Assembly: GCA_015056155.1 (NCBI GenBank)
Contig: SVGU01000003.1
Span: 1 to 64,000 of the forward strand
Direction: 5' to 3'
Length of the DNA: 64,000 bases
Source: Clostridiales bacterium
GTDB lineage: Bacteria > Bacillota > Clostridia > Christensenellales > Aristaeellaceae
Shown here: positions 28,795 to 37,675 of the stretch, piece by piece
Layout of the letters: the number at the start of each line of letters is the position of its first letter
How positions within the stretch are numbered: position 1 is the stretch's first letter
Translations under genes and position numbers: made by a program
Notes under the pieces: generated by a model
Told to the model about the DNA's origin: nothing
Seen by the model: only the letters and a program-made list of their open reading frames with translations
Databases searched by the model: none

Positions 28795-29136
28795 TCACTT
28801 GGGGCAGTCGCCGTAGAAGTTGCTGCCGGGCTCGCTGTCGCGGCAGACCCAGACGATCCACAGGATGATGCCGACGATGGGAACCAGGATGATGAAGTAC
28901 CACGCGCCGGACTTGCCGATGTCGTGCATGCGGCGCCAGCAGACGGCCAGACCGGGCAGGAGCGTGGCCAGGGAGAACAGGGACGAGATGATGGAGTCGC
29001 TGCCGAAAATCAGACCCAGGATCGCGGAGATGATGCCGGTGGCCAGGCCCCAGTAAAAGAACTCGCTGCGGCGGGCGCGGCCGGAGAAGGTGGCGTATTT
29101 CTGCAGGCAGGAGCTGACTGCTTCACCCATGGACAT
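28795..29136 (-). CDS. DUF805 membrane protein
   Basis: YATFSGRARRSEFFYWGL; CWRRMHDIGKSGAWYF. Confidence 0.92.
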   Translation of the reverse strand: MSMGEAVSSCLQKYATFSGRARRSEFFYWGLATGIISAILGLIFGSDSIISSLFSLATLLPGLAVCWRRMHDIGKSGAWYFIILVPIVGIILWIVWVCRDSEPGSNFYGDCPK

Positions 29137-29248
29137 GGAGGATCAACCTTCTTTCTTGTGTGCGCCAAAATATGGCTTATTATTTCATGTTATAGCACAT
29201 TTCGCAGGTGCTGTCAAGGCTGGGTATGTCAATTACCGGCAAAGAACG

Positions 29249-31120
29249 TCATTGCCAGCCGGCGGCCAGCCCGTAGAAGAAGCCCATCCGGTCGCCGTAT
29301 ACGGCAGGATAGAGCGCGTGCTCATGGGCGAAGAGGGCCAGCATGTCCTCGTATTCGTCATAGGTGACGGGGCTGCGGCGCTGCATCGCGAGCAGGTCGA
29401 AGCCGTCCATGGGGAAGGTTGCGACGACATCGAAGCGGCCTGCCTCGTCGGCCAGCAGATGGCGGGTCAGCTTCTCCACCGTGCCGCCTGGGTGATTCGT
29501 CTGCGGCGAGGTCGGGACGAGGATGCAGCCGGCCGCGAACCACATGCGGGGGAATCCGTCGCTGACCAGGGCGGTCCGGTCGAGGGCGACCTTCTCCCGC
29601 AGGCTCAGGTCGGGGTAGGCGAGGTTCACGAAGGTCAGCCGGTCATAGCGGTCGCTGTTGCACAGGATGAGCGCGGGATGCTCCTCGGAGCAGTGTGCGC
29701 CGATGAATTCATTGACGGCCCGCAGCGCGTCCAGGTCTGCGCGGACGGGCGGTCTGATCGACACATGGCTCAGCCAGGGCGCCGTGTCCTGCGGCTTTTC
29801 CTGCGTGACGCTCATGCCCCACTGGAAGAGCAGCAACCCGCCTGTCAGCAGCGAAAGCCCCCGCCGGACGGATACACGGGAGAGGCTCGCGAGCATTGCA
29901 AAGAGGAGCATCAGCCCCAGCACGTAAGAGGGCATGAGGATCGTCGCCTGGTGGAAGTTCATGTTCTGGATGCGCGTGAAGAGGACGAGGGCGACGGCGG
30001 CGCTTCCCCCCATCAGGGCGGACAGGCGGCGCAGCTCGCGGCTCCGGCGCTGACACAGCCCCCACGCATATCCGGCGAGGATCATCCCGCAGGAGGCGTA
30101 CCCCAGCAGCCACGCCTGATTGCAAAGCTCGTAGGGCAGCCCGTCCCGCTTCCAGTATTCATAGGCGACGACGTAATTCCCGTTGAGCGCGCGGGAGAGC
30201 ACCGGCCAGAGCAGCAGCGCCCCGGCGGCGATGCAGACCGCGCCGTACAGGAAAAGATTCCGCAGCCCGCGATGCTCCTTCCGGCGCAGAAGCGCCGCGG
30301 CGGTCATCACGCCCCACAGCGGCAGATATCCCGCGAGGAAGAACAGGAACCACCGCCGCATCAGCACGAGCAGCACCGCCGACAGGAACAGCCCCGCCAT
30401 CCGCAGCGGCTGCGGCCGGGTGAAATCGATCTGCCGGGACAGGTACACCGCCTGGAGCAGGAAGGGCAGCCCCAGCAGGTTGATCTGGCACCAGGCCGTC
30501 GCCCGGTGCAGCAGCGGCAGCGCGAAGATGCTCAGGCATGTCCCGGCGCACAGCAGCAGCGTCCTCCTGCCGCTCAGGCGCAAATGATCGGCGAAACGCA
30601 GCGTCACGCGGTACATCTGGAACATCAGGGGCGTCCATGCCATGATGACGCCCGCGAAGGCGAAGCCGTGGATGCTGCGGTCGGTCAGGGAGAACAGGGG
30701 CGCCATGAGCAGGTTCGGCACGCAGGTGTAATCGGTGGCGAGGCTCGTCCACAGGTGCCGCAGGGTCGCGGGGAGCCCGAGATTCAGCTGCCCTGCCAGC
30801 TCCAGCTGCTGATAGTAGTACAGGGAGTCGTCGAAGATGTACACATTCCGCGCGGACCGGTAATGCCAGGCATAGAAGGCCAGCAGCGCCAGCCACGCAC
30901 CCGCGAACAGGGCGGCGGACGCCAGCTGCACCCGGGCGGATTGCCGGTTGGGCAGCGCGGTCAGCGCCGTGCGGAAGGCGCCCGCCCAGAAGGCTGCGGC
31001 CGTCAGGATGGTCAGCGCGTGGGCGGCGGTGCGGCCGGTCGCGATGCACAGCATGCCCCCCAGCGCAGCGCCGGCGGCAGCGATGATGAGAATGAGCGTC
31101 TCCGGTTTCCACCGGCGCAT
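29249..31120 (-). CDS. Polytopic membrane protein, GT39/GT-C glycosyltransferase-like
   Basis: Many TM segments; FDDSLYYYQQLELAGQLNLGLP loop. Confidence 0.55.
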   Translation of the reverse strand: MRRWKPETLILIIAAAGAALGGMLCIATGRTAAHALTILTAAAFWAGAFRTALTALPNRQSARVQLASAALFAGAWLALLAFYAWHYRSARNVYIFDDSLYYYQQLELAGQLNLGLPATLRHLWTSLATDYTCVPNLLMAPLFSLTDRSIHGFAFAGVIMAWTPLMFQMYRVTLRFADHLRLSGRRTLLLCAGTCLSIFALPLLHRATAWCQINLLGLPFLLQAVYLSRQIDFTRPQPLRMAGLFLSAVLLVLMRRWFLFFLAGYLPLWGVMTAAALLRRKEHRGLRNLFLYGAVCIAAGALLLWPVLSRALNGNYVVAYEYWKRDGLPYELCNQAWLLGYASCGMILAGYAWGLCQRRSRELRRLSALMGGSAAVALVLFTRIQNMNFHQATILMPSYVLGLMLLFAMLASLSRVSVRRGLSLLTGGLLLFQWGMSVTQEKPQDTAPWLSHVSIRPPVRADLDALRAVNEFIGAHCSEEHPALILCNSDRYDRLTFVNLAYPDLSLREKVALDRTALVSDGFPRMWFAAGCILVPTSPQTNHPGGTVEKLTRHLLADEAGRFDVVATFPMDGFDLLAMQRRSPVTYDEYEDMLALFAHEHALYPAVYGDRMGFFYGLAAGWQ

Positions 31121-31214
31121 GGCTCTCCCTCCTTTCGCGGTTGTGAGCGGCCTCTTGCACGGGCCGGGAGAATTTGCTATAATCAGGGTGAGAATAAACA
31201 AACAGGAGGCGATG

Positions 31215-31826
31215 ATGATGAAGAAGCTGCTTTCCCTCGTGCTGGCGCTGGCGCTGCTGCCCGCAGCGGCGTGGGCAGAATTTGACCTGGACGGCCTGTT
31301 TGCCCGGGAAGAGGTGACTGAAAGCGTGGACGCCGCGTGGAACACGGTCTACAGCCTGTCCAACCCGTTCTATCTGGGCGAGATCGAGGACGGCACGCTC
31401 ATGGTCACGCTGGACTATATCAGGGATTCCCAGACGGACATGATCCTCATCCGGGTGGACGTGCTGGCGATGCTCTACGACCTGATGCGCGCCGATACGC
31501 TGACCTTCACCGTCGGCGGCAAGCAGTATGCCTTCGGCGTGACGGCGGACGTCTTTGAATACGATGGTGTTTATCAGGAGGAGTACGTCATCTGCCTGTC
31601 GGACACGAGCCTGCCCTTCCTCAAGGCGATCGCCCAGCAAAAGAAGGATGACCCGATCCCGGTGACCTTCCTGCGCGCGGGCGAACCGGTGCTGGAGGGC
31701 GTGGTCGTCATTCCGGGAGACGATGCAGCCCGCATCTATGATCTGTTCATTGATCTGGGCGGAAAGAAGCAGGATCTGCAGTCGGTCGGGGAACGCTGGC
31801 CGTGCGGGATCAGCAAGGCGAAGTGA
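31215..31826 (+). CDS. Secreted hypothetical protein
   Basis: Signal peptide KKLLSLVLALALLPAAAWAE; AGGAGG upstream. Confidence 0.7.
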   Translation: MMKKLLSLVLALALLPAAAWAEFDLDGLFAREEVTESVDAAWNTVYSLSNPFYLGEIEDGTLMVTLDYIRDSQTDMILIRVDVLAMLYDLMRADTLTFTVGGKQYAFGVTADVFEYDGVYQEEYVICLSDTSLPFLKAIAQQKKDDPIPVTFLRAGEPVLEGVVVIPGDDAARIYDLFIDLGGKKQDLQSVGERWPCGISKAK

Positions 31827-31834
31827 ATCAGCAA

Positions 31835-31877
31835 AGCCGCAGAGACGGGGATCCCCGGCGCTCTGCGGCTGCTTTTG
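31835..31877. terminator. Terminator
   Basis: AGCCGCAGAG...CTCTGCGGCTGCTTTTG. Confidence 0.8.
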
Positions 31878-31894
31878 TATGCTTCTGCTCCGGG

Positions 31895-32320
31895 TCAGCT
31901 CATCGTGCCTGCGCCGCCCATCAGAGCCGTCAGCTCCTCGATCCTCTCCAGCGGAAAGGGTGGATTGGTCAGCGGCCTCATGGCGATGGACATGAGCTTC
32001 ATCGGGTTATCATCCGCCGCGACCCGGTTGGAGGAGATCCATCCGCACATGCGGCAGCGGTGGACGATGGCCCATTCGCCGTGCTTGCGGACCCATACGG
32101 CGATGGGCTCCATCTGTCCGCCGCAGTCTGCCTCCCGGTCGCCCGGCTCGATGTCCAGATGCAGGCTCACGAGGCAGTTGGGGCAATGGTTGCGGTGGTC
32201 GCTCCCCGCGCCCTCCGGGACGCAGAGCCGCCCGCAGTTCTTGCAGGTGAAGCTCTCGTTGCAGGGGTTGTGGCGGTAATAGTGCTTGTCATACTGTTTG
32301 CGCTTGTTTTCGCGGTTCAT
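31895..32320 (-). CDS. RNHCP domain protein
   Basis: FTCKNCGR...DHRNHCPNCLVSLHLD...CGGQMEPIAVWVRKHGEW. Confidence 0.9.
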   Translation of the reverse strand: MNRENKRKQYDKHYYRHNPCNESFTCKNCGRLCVPEGAGSDHRNHCPNCLVSLHLDIEPGDREADCGGQMEPIAVWVRKHGEWAIVHRCRMCGWISSNRVAADDNPMKLMSIAMRPLTNPPFPLERIEELTALMGGAGTMS

Positions 32321-32571
32321 TGCTTTTTCCTCACATTTCAATCATTCGGGGGTGTACGGTTGAATGATCGTGGGAGGAATGCCGGGGGCAGACCTCCCAG
32401 CTTACACGGTTGCCTTCTTCATAAATACACATTCCTCGTTTCATGCATCAGAATTGGAAACGGGTACAGCTTTACGCCGAGATACAGAGGGTCATCCTTT
32501 CCCGCGCGATTGCGCTTGAGGGGGCACTACCCCCGCGTAGATGATGGATCAGCTCCCTTGGTGAAGATGAT

Positions 32572-32662
32572 GAATTTTGAATGCGGAATGGTGAATGGCG
32601 CCTGTGATGCTGATGCACATACGCCGCAGAAATTCCGAATTCCGCATTCCGAATTCCCAATG
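32572..32662 (-). mobile_element. Heptamer-armed gene-less element downstream of the XRE/S24 regulator
   Basis: Minus strand arm GGGAATTCGGAATGCGGAATTCGGAATTT, core hairpin, then diverged ATTC-N3 heptamers. Confidence 0.55.
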
Positions 32663-32666
32663 TGGT

Positions 32667-33410
32667 TTACAGCTCGATTTCGAGCTTGACGGCACGGCCC
32701 AGGAAGTTACACTCGTTGATCTGCACGGTCACGGCGTCGTACTCCCGGTCGAAGGACTGGAGGATCACGCTGAAGTCCGCCAGGCGCTTCACCTTGCGCA
32801 GGAAGCGGTGGCTGTTGTACTCCACCAGCATGACCGCGCCGTCCACGGGGGAGTGGGCGGGGACGATCAGCGCGATATCGCCCTGATGGATGCGGAAGCC
32901 GCGCATGCTGTCGTCCGGTGCGAGGTAGTAGAACACCTTGTCGGGGGACGCGCCCTCGATCTTGCCGGACTGGATGGGCAGCAGGCGGTAGTCCACCGGC
33001 TTCATGACGGCGTTCATGACCGGCACGCGCTTGAGCACGCTGGTCAGCGCGTCCAGCCAGACGGAGCCGGTGACGGCCTTGCCGTCGTCCGAATCGGCGG
33101 AGGCGACGATCTCCTCCTTCGGCTGGGGCTTCTGCCGGGGGCGCTCCGTGACGGTCTTCGCCACAGGGGAGGCAACGGCGGCCAGATCGACCGTCGCGGC
33201 GATATCGTCCAGGGAGAAGTCCGCCTCCGTCTGCTCGCGCAGGCCGATCGTCTTCAGGATGCGGCGCGCCTGATCGTCCGCGATGATCTTCGTACCGTTT
33301 TCCACAGCGACGAGGTAGCTCTCTGCCACGCCGCACTTCTTTGCCACCTGTTTGGGGGTCAGCTTGGCACGGATGCGCTCCGTGCGGATCAGATCTCCGA
33401 GTCTGCTCAA
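32667..33410 (-). CDS. XRE-family transcriptional regulator with S24/LexA-like C-terminal domain
   Basis: N-terminal HTH KLTPKQVAKKCGVAESYLVAVENGTK; C-terminal LAPDDSMRGFRIHQGDIALIVPA. Confidence 0.85.
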   Translation of the reverse strand: MSRLGDLIRTERIRAKLTPKQVAKKCGVAESYLVAVENGTKIIADDQARRILKTIGLREQTEADFSLDDIAATVDLAAVASPVAKTVTERPRQKPQPKEEIVASADSDDGKAVTGSVWLDALTSVLKRVPVMNAVMKPVDYRLLPIQSGKIEGASPDKVFYYLAPDDSMRGFRIHQGDIALIVPAHSPVDGAVMLVEYNSHRFLRKVKRLADFSVILQSFDREYDAVTVQINECNFLGRAVKLEIEL

Positions 33411-33448
33411 GGTCTTCGACCTCTTTCCTTCATAATTTCGTTACGCCT

Positions 33449-33477
33449 ATTGTACAGCATTTTCCCTCCGGATGCAA
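33449..33477 (-). promoter_or_regulatory. Promoter of the XRE/S24 regulator
   Basis: Minus strand TTGCAT-N17-TACAAT. Confidence 0.65.
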
Positions 33478-33505
33478 GAAAAAAGAATTTTGCCCAGATC
33501 AGCTA

Positions 33506-33534
33506 TTGACACCTGTATACAACGGTGCTATAAT
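33506..33534 (+). promoter_or_regulatory. Promoter of the ABC exporter operon with TGTATACA palindrome in the spacer
   Basis: TTGACA-N17-TATAAT; TGTATACA flanked by CACC/GGTG. Confidence 0.75.
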
Positions 33535-33599
33535 GACCCTCCAATTGCATCAGAAATGATCGACATCTGCAAAAGAAAAGGACTCCCAAGGAGCCATGT

Positions 33600-33655
33600 G
33601 CAGCGCTGTCTGAAGTGCGGGACGAGCCATCCGCATTCAGGTGGCGCTGTTTTTG
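33600..33655 (+). terminator. Leader terminator/attenuator upstream of ABC exporter
   Basis: CAGCGC-TGT-CTGAA-G-TGCGG...CCGCA-TTCAG-GTG-GCGCTG-TTTTTG. Confidence 0.7.
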
Positions 33656-33706
33656 TGTTCCCGCTTTCCGATGCGCAGCATATGGCATACGAAGGAGGAA
33701 TGAAAC

Positions 33707-34678
33707 ATGCCATTCATTGACGTCAACCATCTCTCGAAGGTCTACGTGCGCCACAACGCGCCCAAGAACGGCGGGCTGTCCCGGCTGTGGAAGCGGGAGA
33801 CGCAGCGCATCCCGGCGCTGACGGACGCGACCTTCTCCATCGAACGGGGCGAGCTGGTCGGCCTGATCGGCCCCAACGGCGCCGGAAAGTCCACGACCGT
33901 CAAGCTCCTGACGGGCATCCTGACCCCGACGGAGGGCAGCTGCACCGTGGACGGGCGCTCCCCCTGGGCGGACAGAAAGGCGCATGTGAAGCATCTGGGC
34001 GCGGTGTTCGGCCAGAGGACGCAGCTGTGGTGGGACGTGCCGATCCGCGATTCCTTCCTGCTGCTGCGGGACATCTACGGCCTGGAGCAGGCGAAATGGC
34101 AGAAACGGCTGGATGAGCTGGTCGGGGCGCTGGAGCTGGAAACGTTCCTGAACGCACCCCTGCGCCAGCTGTCGCTGGGTCAGCGCATGCGGGCGGAGCT
34201 GTGCGGATCCCTCCTGCATGAGCCGTCGCTCCTCTTCCTGGACGAGCCGACCATCGGCCTTGACGCGGTCAGCAAGCTCAAGCTCCGCGCCTTCCTCCGG
34301 GAGGAAAACCGCACCCGCGGCACCACCATTCTCCTGACGACCCATGACATGGAGGATATGCTGGCGCTGTGCAGCCGCGTGATGGTGCTGGGCCACGGCA
34401 GGCTCCTCTACGACGGCCAGCTGGATGCCCTGCTGCACAAGTACGACACCGTGCACACCCTCCGCGTCAGCTACGACGGCGGCGCGGACCTCGCCGGCGT
34501 GACGGCTGAGGTCTCCCGGGACGGCGACACGTACATCCTGACCTACGAGCCGGCGAAGCTGCCGACCAGCGAGCTGCTGCCGCAGGTGCTCGCCGCCGGA
34601 CGGGTGCGCGAGATGACCCTGAAGGAACAGAACGTGGACGAGCTGATCGCCCGCATGTACAGGGAGATGGCGCTGTGA
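33707..34678 (+). CDS. ABC exporter ATP-binding protein
   Basis: LIGPNGAGKSTTVKLLTGI; LSLGQRMRAEL; LLFLDEPTIGLD. Confidence 0.95.
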   Translation: MPFIDVNHLSKVYVRHNAPKNGGLSRLWKRETQRIPALTDATFSIERGELVGLIGPNGAGKSTTVKLLTGILTPTEGSCTVDGRSPWADRKAHVKHLGAVFGQRTQLWWDVPIRDSFLLLRDIYGLEQAKWQKRLDELVGALELETFLNAPLRQLSLGQRMRAELCGSLLHEPSLLFLDEPTIGLDAVSKLKLRAFLREENRTRGTTILLTTHDMEDMLALCSRVMVLGHGRLLYDGQLDALLHKYDTVHTLRVSYDGGADLAGVTAEVSRDGDTYILTYEPAKLPTSELLPQVLAAGRVREMTLKEQNVDELIARMYREMAL

Positions 34679-35484
34679 AGACGTTGATGGACAAGTGGCG
34701 GCCCTATCTGACCGTCTTCCGTCTCCGGGCGCTGATGGAAACGCAGTACCGCGCGGCGGCCCTGGGCGGACTGGTGACGCAGGTGTTCTTCGGGCTGGTG
34801 TATATCTGCCTGTATACGGTGCTCTACGGCGGCGGCGACCCGCAGGCGCTGCGGGACACGATCACCTATGTGTGGATCCAGCAGATGTTTTTCCGCATGC
34901 TCTTCTCCAACGACGGGGAGCTGACGAACCTGATCCTCTCCGGCGGCGTGGCGTACATGATGGTCCGGCCGCTGGACCAGCACCGGTTCTGGGTGTGCCG
35001 GGACGTGGGCGGCAGGCTGGTGGGCGCGGGGATGCGCATGCTGCCGATGCTGGCGGTGCAGCTGCTTCTGCCCCGGGAGCTGCGCATGTCCCTGCCGGAA
35101 AGTCCGCTGGCGATGCTGCAGTTCCTGCTGTCCGTGGGGCTTGGCGTGGTCTGCCTGTGCGAACTGTCCGCCATCGTGGACGCGATCAACATGAAAACGC
35201 TCGACCGCCGCGGCATCTCCGCCATCCTGAACCTGACGATGGTGACCTTCTCCGGCAACGTGATCCCGCTGACGCTCTTTCCGGACGCGCTGCAGATGTT
35301 CATCCGCTTCCAGCCCTTCGCGCAGGCGCTGGACGCGCCCATCCGCATGTATCAGCATGCGGCGGCGCCGGGGGAGTGGGCGCTGGCGGTGGGCGTGCAG
35401 CTCCTGTGGATCTGCGCGCTGCGGTTGCTGGGCCGCTGGATGTGGCAGCGGCGGCTGAACGACATGACGGTGCAGGGAGGCTGA
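34675..35484 (+). CDS. ABC-2 type permease
   Basis: Hydrophobic; overlaps ATPase gene by 4 nt. Confidence 0.85.
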   Translation: MKTLMDKWRPYLTVFRLRALMETQYRAAALGGLVTQVFFGLVYICLYTVLYGGGDPQALRDTITYVWIQQMFFRMLFSNDGELTNLILSGGVAYMMVRPLDQHRFWVCRDVGGRLVGAGMRMLPMLAVQLLLPRELRMSLPESPLAMLQFLLSVGLGVVCLCELSAIVDAINMKTLDRRGISAILNLTMVTFSGNVIPLTLFPDALQMFIRFQPFAQALDAPIRMYQHAAAPGEWALAVGVQLLWICALRLLGRWMWQRRLNDMTVQGG

Positions 35485-35489
35485 CGGCG

Positions 35490-36278
35490 ATGCGATATGT
35501 GATCCATTCGGTGAAAATGCTGATGAAATCCGCGATGCAGTACCGCTCGAGCCTGCTGATGCAGGTGATCGCGCAGTTCGTGATGACCGGCGGCGAAATG
35601 ATGGCGGTGACGGTGCTGCTGAGCCGCTTCCGGGTCGTGGGCCACTGGGGCGCGGCGGAGATCATGTTCTTTTTCGGCGTGATGCAGGCTTCCTTTGCGC
35701 TGACGGAGCTGTTCGGGCGCGGCATTGCCGCGTTTCAGGGCTTCATCGGGCGCGGCGAGTTCGATTCCCTCCTCCTCAGACCCAAGCCCCTGCTGCTGCA
35801 GGTCGTGTGCAGCCAGCTGGATCCGCGCCGTCTGGGCTCGTTCCTCGTGGGCGCTGCGGCGATCCTGATCGCGGCGACCCGGCTGGAGATCGTCTGGACG
35901 GCGGGGAAGCTCCTGCTGATGGCGGAGGTGGCGGTGTGCAGCGTGCTGCTGCTGCTGGGTCTGTTCCTGATCGAGGCGACGATGTGCTTCTTCTCCGTCA
36001 AGTCGATCGAGATGGTGAACGTGCTGACCTACGGCGGCCGCTCTACCTGTCAGTATCCTGTGGATATCTTTCCTGCGCCGATCCGCCTGCTGTTCACCTA
36101 TGCGGCGCCGGTGGCGCTGTGCATGCACTGGCCGGTGAGCTATGTGCTGGGGCAGCCGATGGTGCAGATGGCGGCGGGGTGGTACTATGTGACGCCGCTG
36201 GCGGGCATGGTCTTCTTTGCACTGATGGCGTGCGTATGGTACTGGGGCGTGCGCCGCTACCGCTCAACCGGCACCTGA
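35490..36278 (+). CDS. ABC-2 family permease
   Basis: Hydrophobic; YPVDIFPAPIRLLFTYAAPVA near C-terminus typical of ABC-2 family permeases. Confidence 0.85.
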   Translation: MRYVIHSVKMLMKSAMQYRSSLLMQVIAQFVMTGGEMMAVTVLLSRFRVVGHWGAAEIMFFFGVMQASFALTELFGRGIAAFQGFIGRGEFDSLLLRPKPLLLQVVCSQLDPRRLGSFLVGAAAILIAATRLEIVWTAGKLLLMAEVAVCSVLLLLGLFLIEATMCFFSVKSIEMVNVLTYGGRSTCQYPVDIFPAPIRLLFTYAAPVALCMHWPVSYVLGQPMVQMAAGWYYVTPLAGMVFFALMACVWYWGVRRYRSTGT

Positions 36279-36294
36279 CCCGCCCAGCCGGCCG

Positions 36295-36583
36295 CCCCAA
36301 AACGGGTCAAGGGGCGAAGCTCCTTGCGGGGGATGGAAGGGGCCGCGGAGGCCCCTCCCCGCCGGAGGCCCGGGCCGCAGCCCGACACCCCATAACGCCT
36401 TTCCCGCTCTTTCCAGAATGGAAAGAACGGGAAACAGTTCGCTCAACTCCAAAAGAAAAGTCCCCACCCGCCCCAAAACCAAGACCGCAGGAAGGCGAAG
36501 CACCTGCCGATACAAGGCATCTGCTGGACCTTCGACAAGGTAGCCGCCCAATACGACCAATACCGCCCCGCCTATCCACCGGG
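36295..36583 (+). repeat. Tandem duplication, copy 1 (includes inactivated start of methyltransferase gene)
   Basis: ~290-bp period; CACCTGCCGATACAAGGCATCTGCTGGACCTTCGACAAGG. Confidence 0.93.
36504..36582 (+). pseudogene. Truncated 5' duplicate of the downstream methyltransferase gene
   Basis: CTGCCGATACAAGGCATCTGCTGGACC... matches ORF start at 36794 with ATG changed to CTG, then breaks into the second copy. Confidence 0.75.
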
Positions 36584-36584
36584 C

Positions 36585-36872
36585 GCCAAAACGGGTCAAG
36601 GGGCGAAGCTCCTTGCGGGGGATGGAAGGGGCCGCGGAGGCCCTCCCCGCCGGAGGCCCGGGCCGCAGCCCGACACCCCCACAACGCCTTTCCCGCTCTT
36701 TCCAGAATGGAAAGAACGGGAAACAGGTCGCTCAACTCCAAAAGAAAAGCCCTCCACCCGCCCCAAAACCAAAACCGCAGGAAGTAGAAGCACATGCCGA
36801 TACAAGGCATCTGCTGGACCTTCGACAAGGTAGCAGCCCAATACGACCAATACCGCTCCGCCTATCCACCGG
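36585..36872 (+). repeat. Tandem duplication, copy 2 (includes functional start of methyltransferase gene)
   Basis: Near-identical to copy 1; CACATGCCGATACAAGGCATCTGCTGGACCTTCGACAAGG. Confidence 0.93.
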
Positions 36873-37594
36873 AGCTCTTTCACGACCTGCAAGCCTATCA
36901 CCCCCACGACCACACCAGCCGTGCCCTGGAGATCGGCATCGGCACAGGCCAGGCAACAGCGCCCGTGCTTGCATCAGGCTGCCATGTGACGGCGATCGAG
37001 CCGGGCAGCCGTCTTGCAGCCATCGTCCGCGCGAAATTCCCGGCGGACCGCCTGGAGGTGCGCAACGCAGCATTCGAGGATCACCATGAGGAGGAGGGCG
37101 AGTATGACCTCGTTTACTCTGCCAGCGCATTTCACTGGATCCCGGAAGCGGTCGGCTACCCGAAGGTGTACCGGTGCCTGAAGCCGGGCGGTGCGTTTGC
37201 GCGCTTCGCCAGCCATCCGTATTACCTGTTTGAAGGGCAGGAGCCGCTCTGGGAGGACATCCAGCGCTGCTATCAGCGCCATATGCCGGAGAAGCTGAAC
37301 GCAGGGAAGGCAAAGGCCGCGCAGCGGTATGACGAGCAGGCCGCCATGCGGCGGACGGCCCTCGCGGAACACTATGGCTTCACGGACATCGCGACCCGGA
37401 CGTATCACCGCGAATTCCGTTACAGCAGCGAGGAATATGTCCATCGCCTGGGGATCGAAAGCGACAAGATCGCCATGGAGGAGGCCGCAAGGCGGCGGCT
37501 CCTGACGGAAATCAGGGCGGTGATCGACGGGTACGGCGGACACATCACCGTGCGCGACATGGTCGATCTGAACCTCGCGCGAAAGCCGTATTGA
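36794..37594 (+). CDS. Class I SAM-dependent methyltransferase
   Basis: ALEIGIGTGQATAPVLASG; DLVYSASAFHWIPE. Confidence 0.92.
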   Translation: MPIQGICWTFDKVAAQYDQYRSAYPPELFHDLQAYHPHDHTSRALEIGIGTGQATAPVLASGCHVTAIEPGSRLAAIVRAKFPADRLEVRNAAFEDHHEEEGEYDLVYSASAFHWIPEAVGYPKVYRCLKPGGAFARFASHPYYLFEGQEPLWEDIQRCYQRHMPEKLNAGKAKAAQRYDEQAAMRRTALAEHYGFTDIATRTYHREFRYSSEEYVHRLGIESDKIAMEEAARRRLLTEIRAVIDGYGGHITVRDMVDLNLARKPY

Positions 37595-37619
37595 TGAGAA
37601 AACCGAATCCGGCAATGAA

Positions 37620-37656
37620 AAACGGGTCAGGAGCAACGGCGCTCCCGACCCGTTTG
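37620..37656. terminator. Bidirectional terminator
   Basis: AACGGGTCAGGAGC...GCTCCCGACCCGTTTG. Confidence 0.8.
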
Positions 37657-37675
37657 TGATATATTTGTGCGTTTG

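Noticed and set aside
29090-31285. 731-aa plus-strand ORF
   Set aside because: Gln/Arg/Gly-rich antisense of the membrane protein gene at 29249-31120
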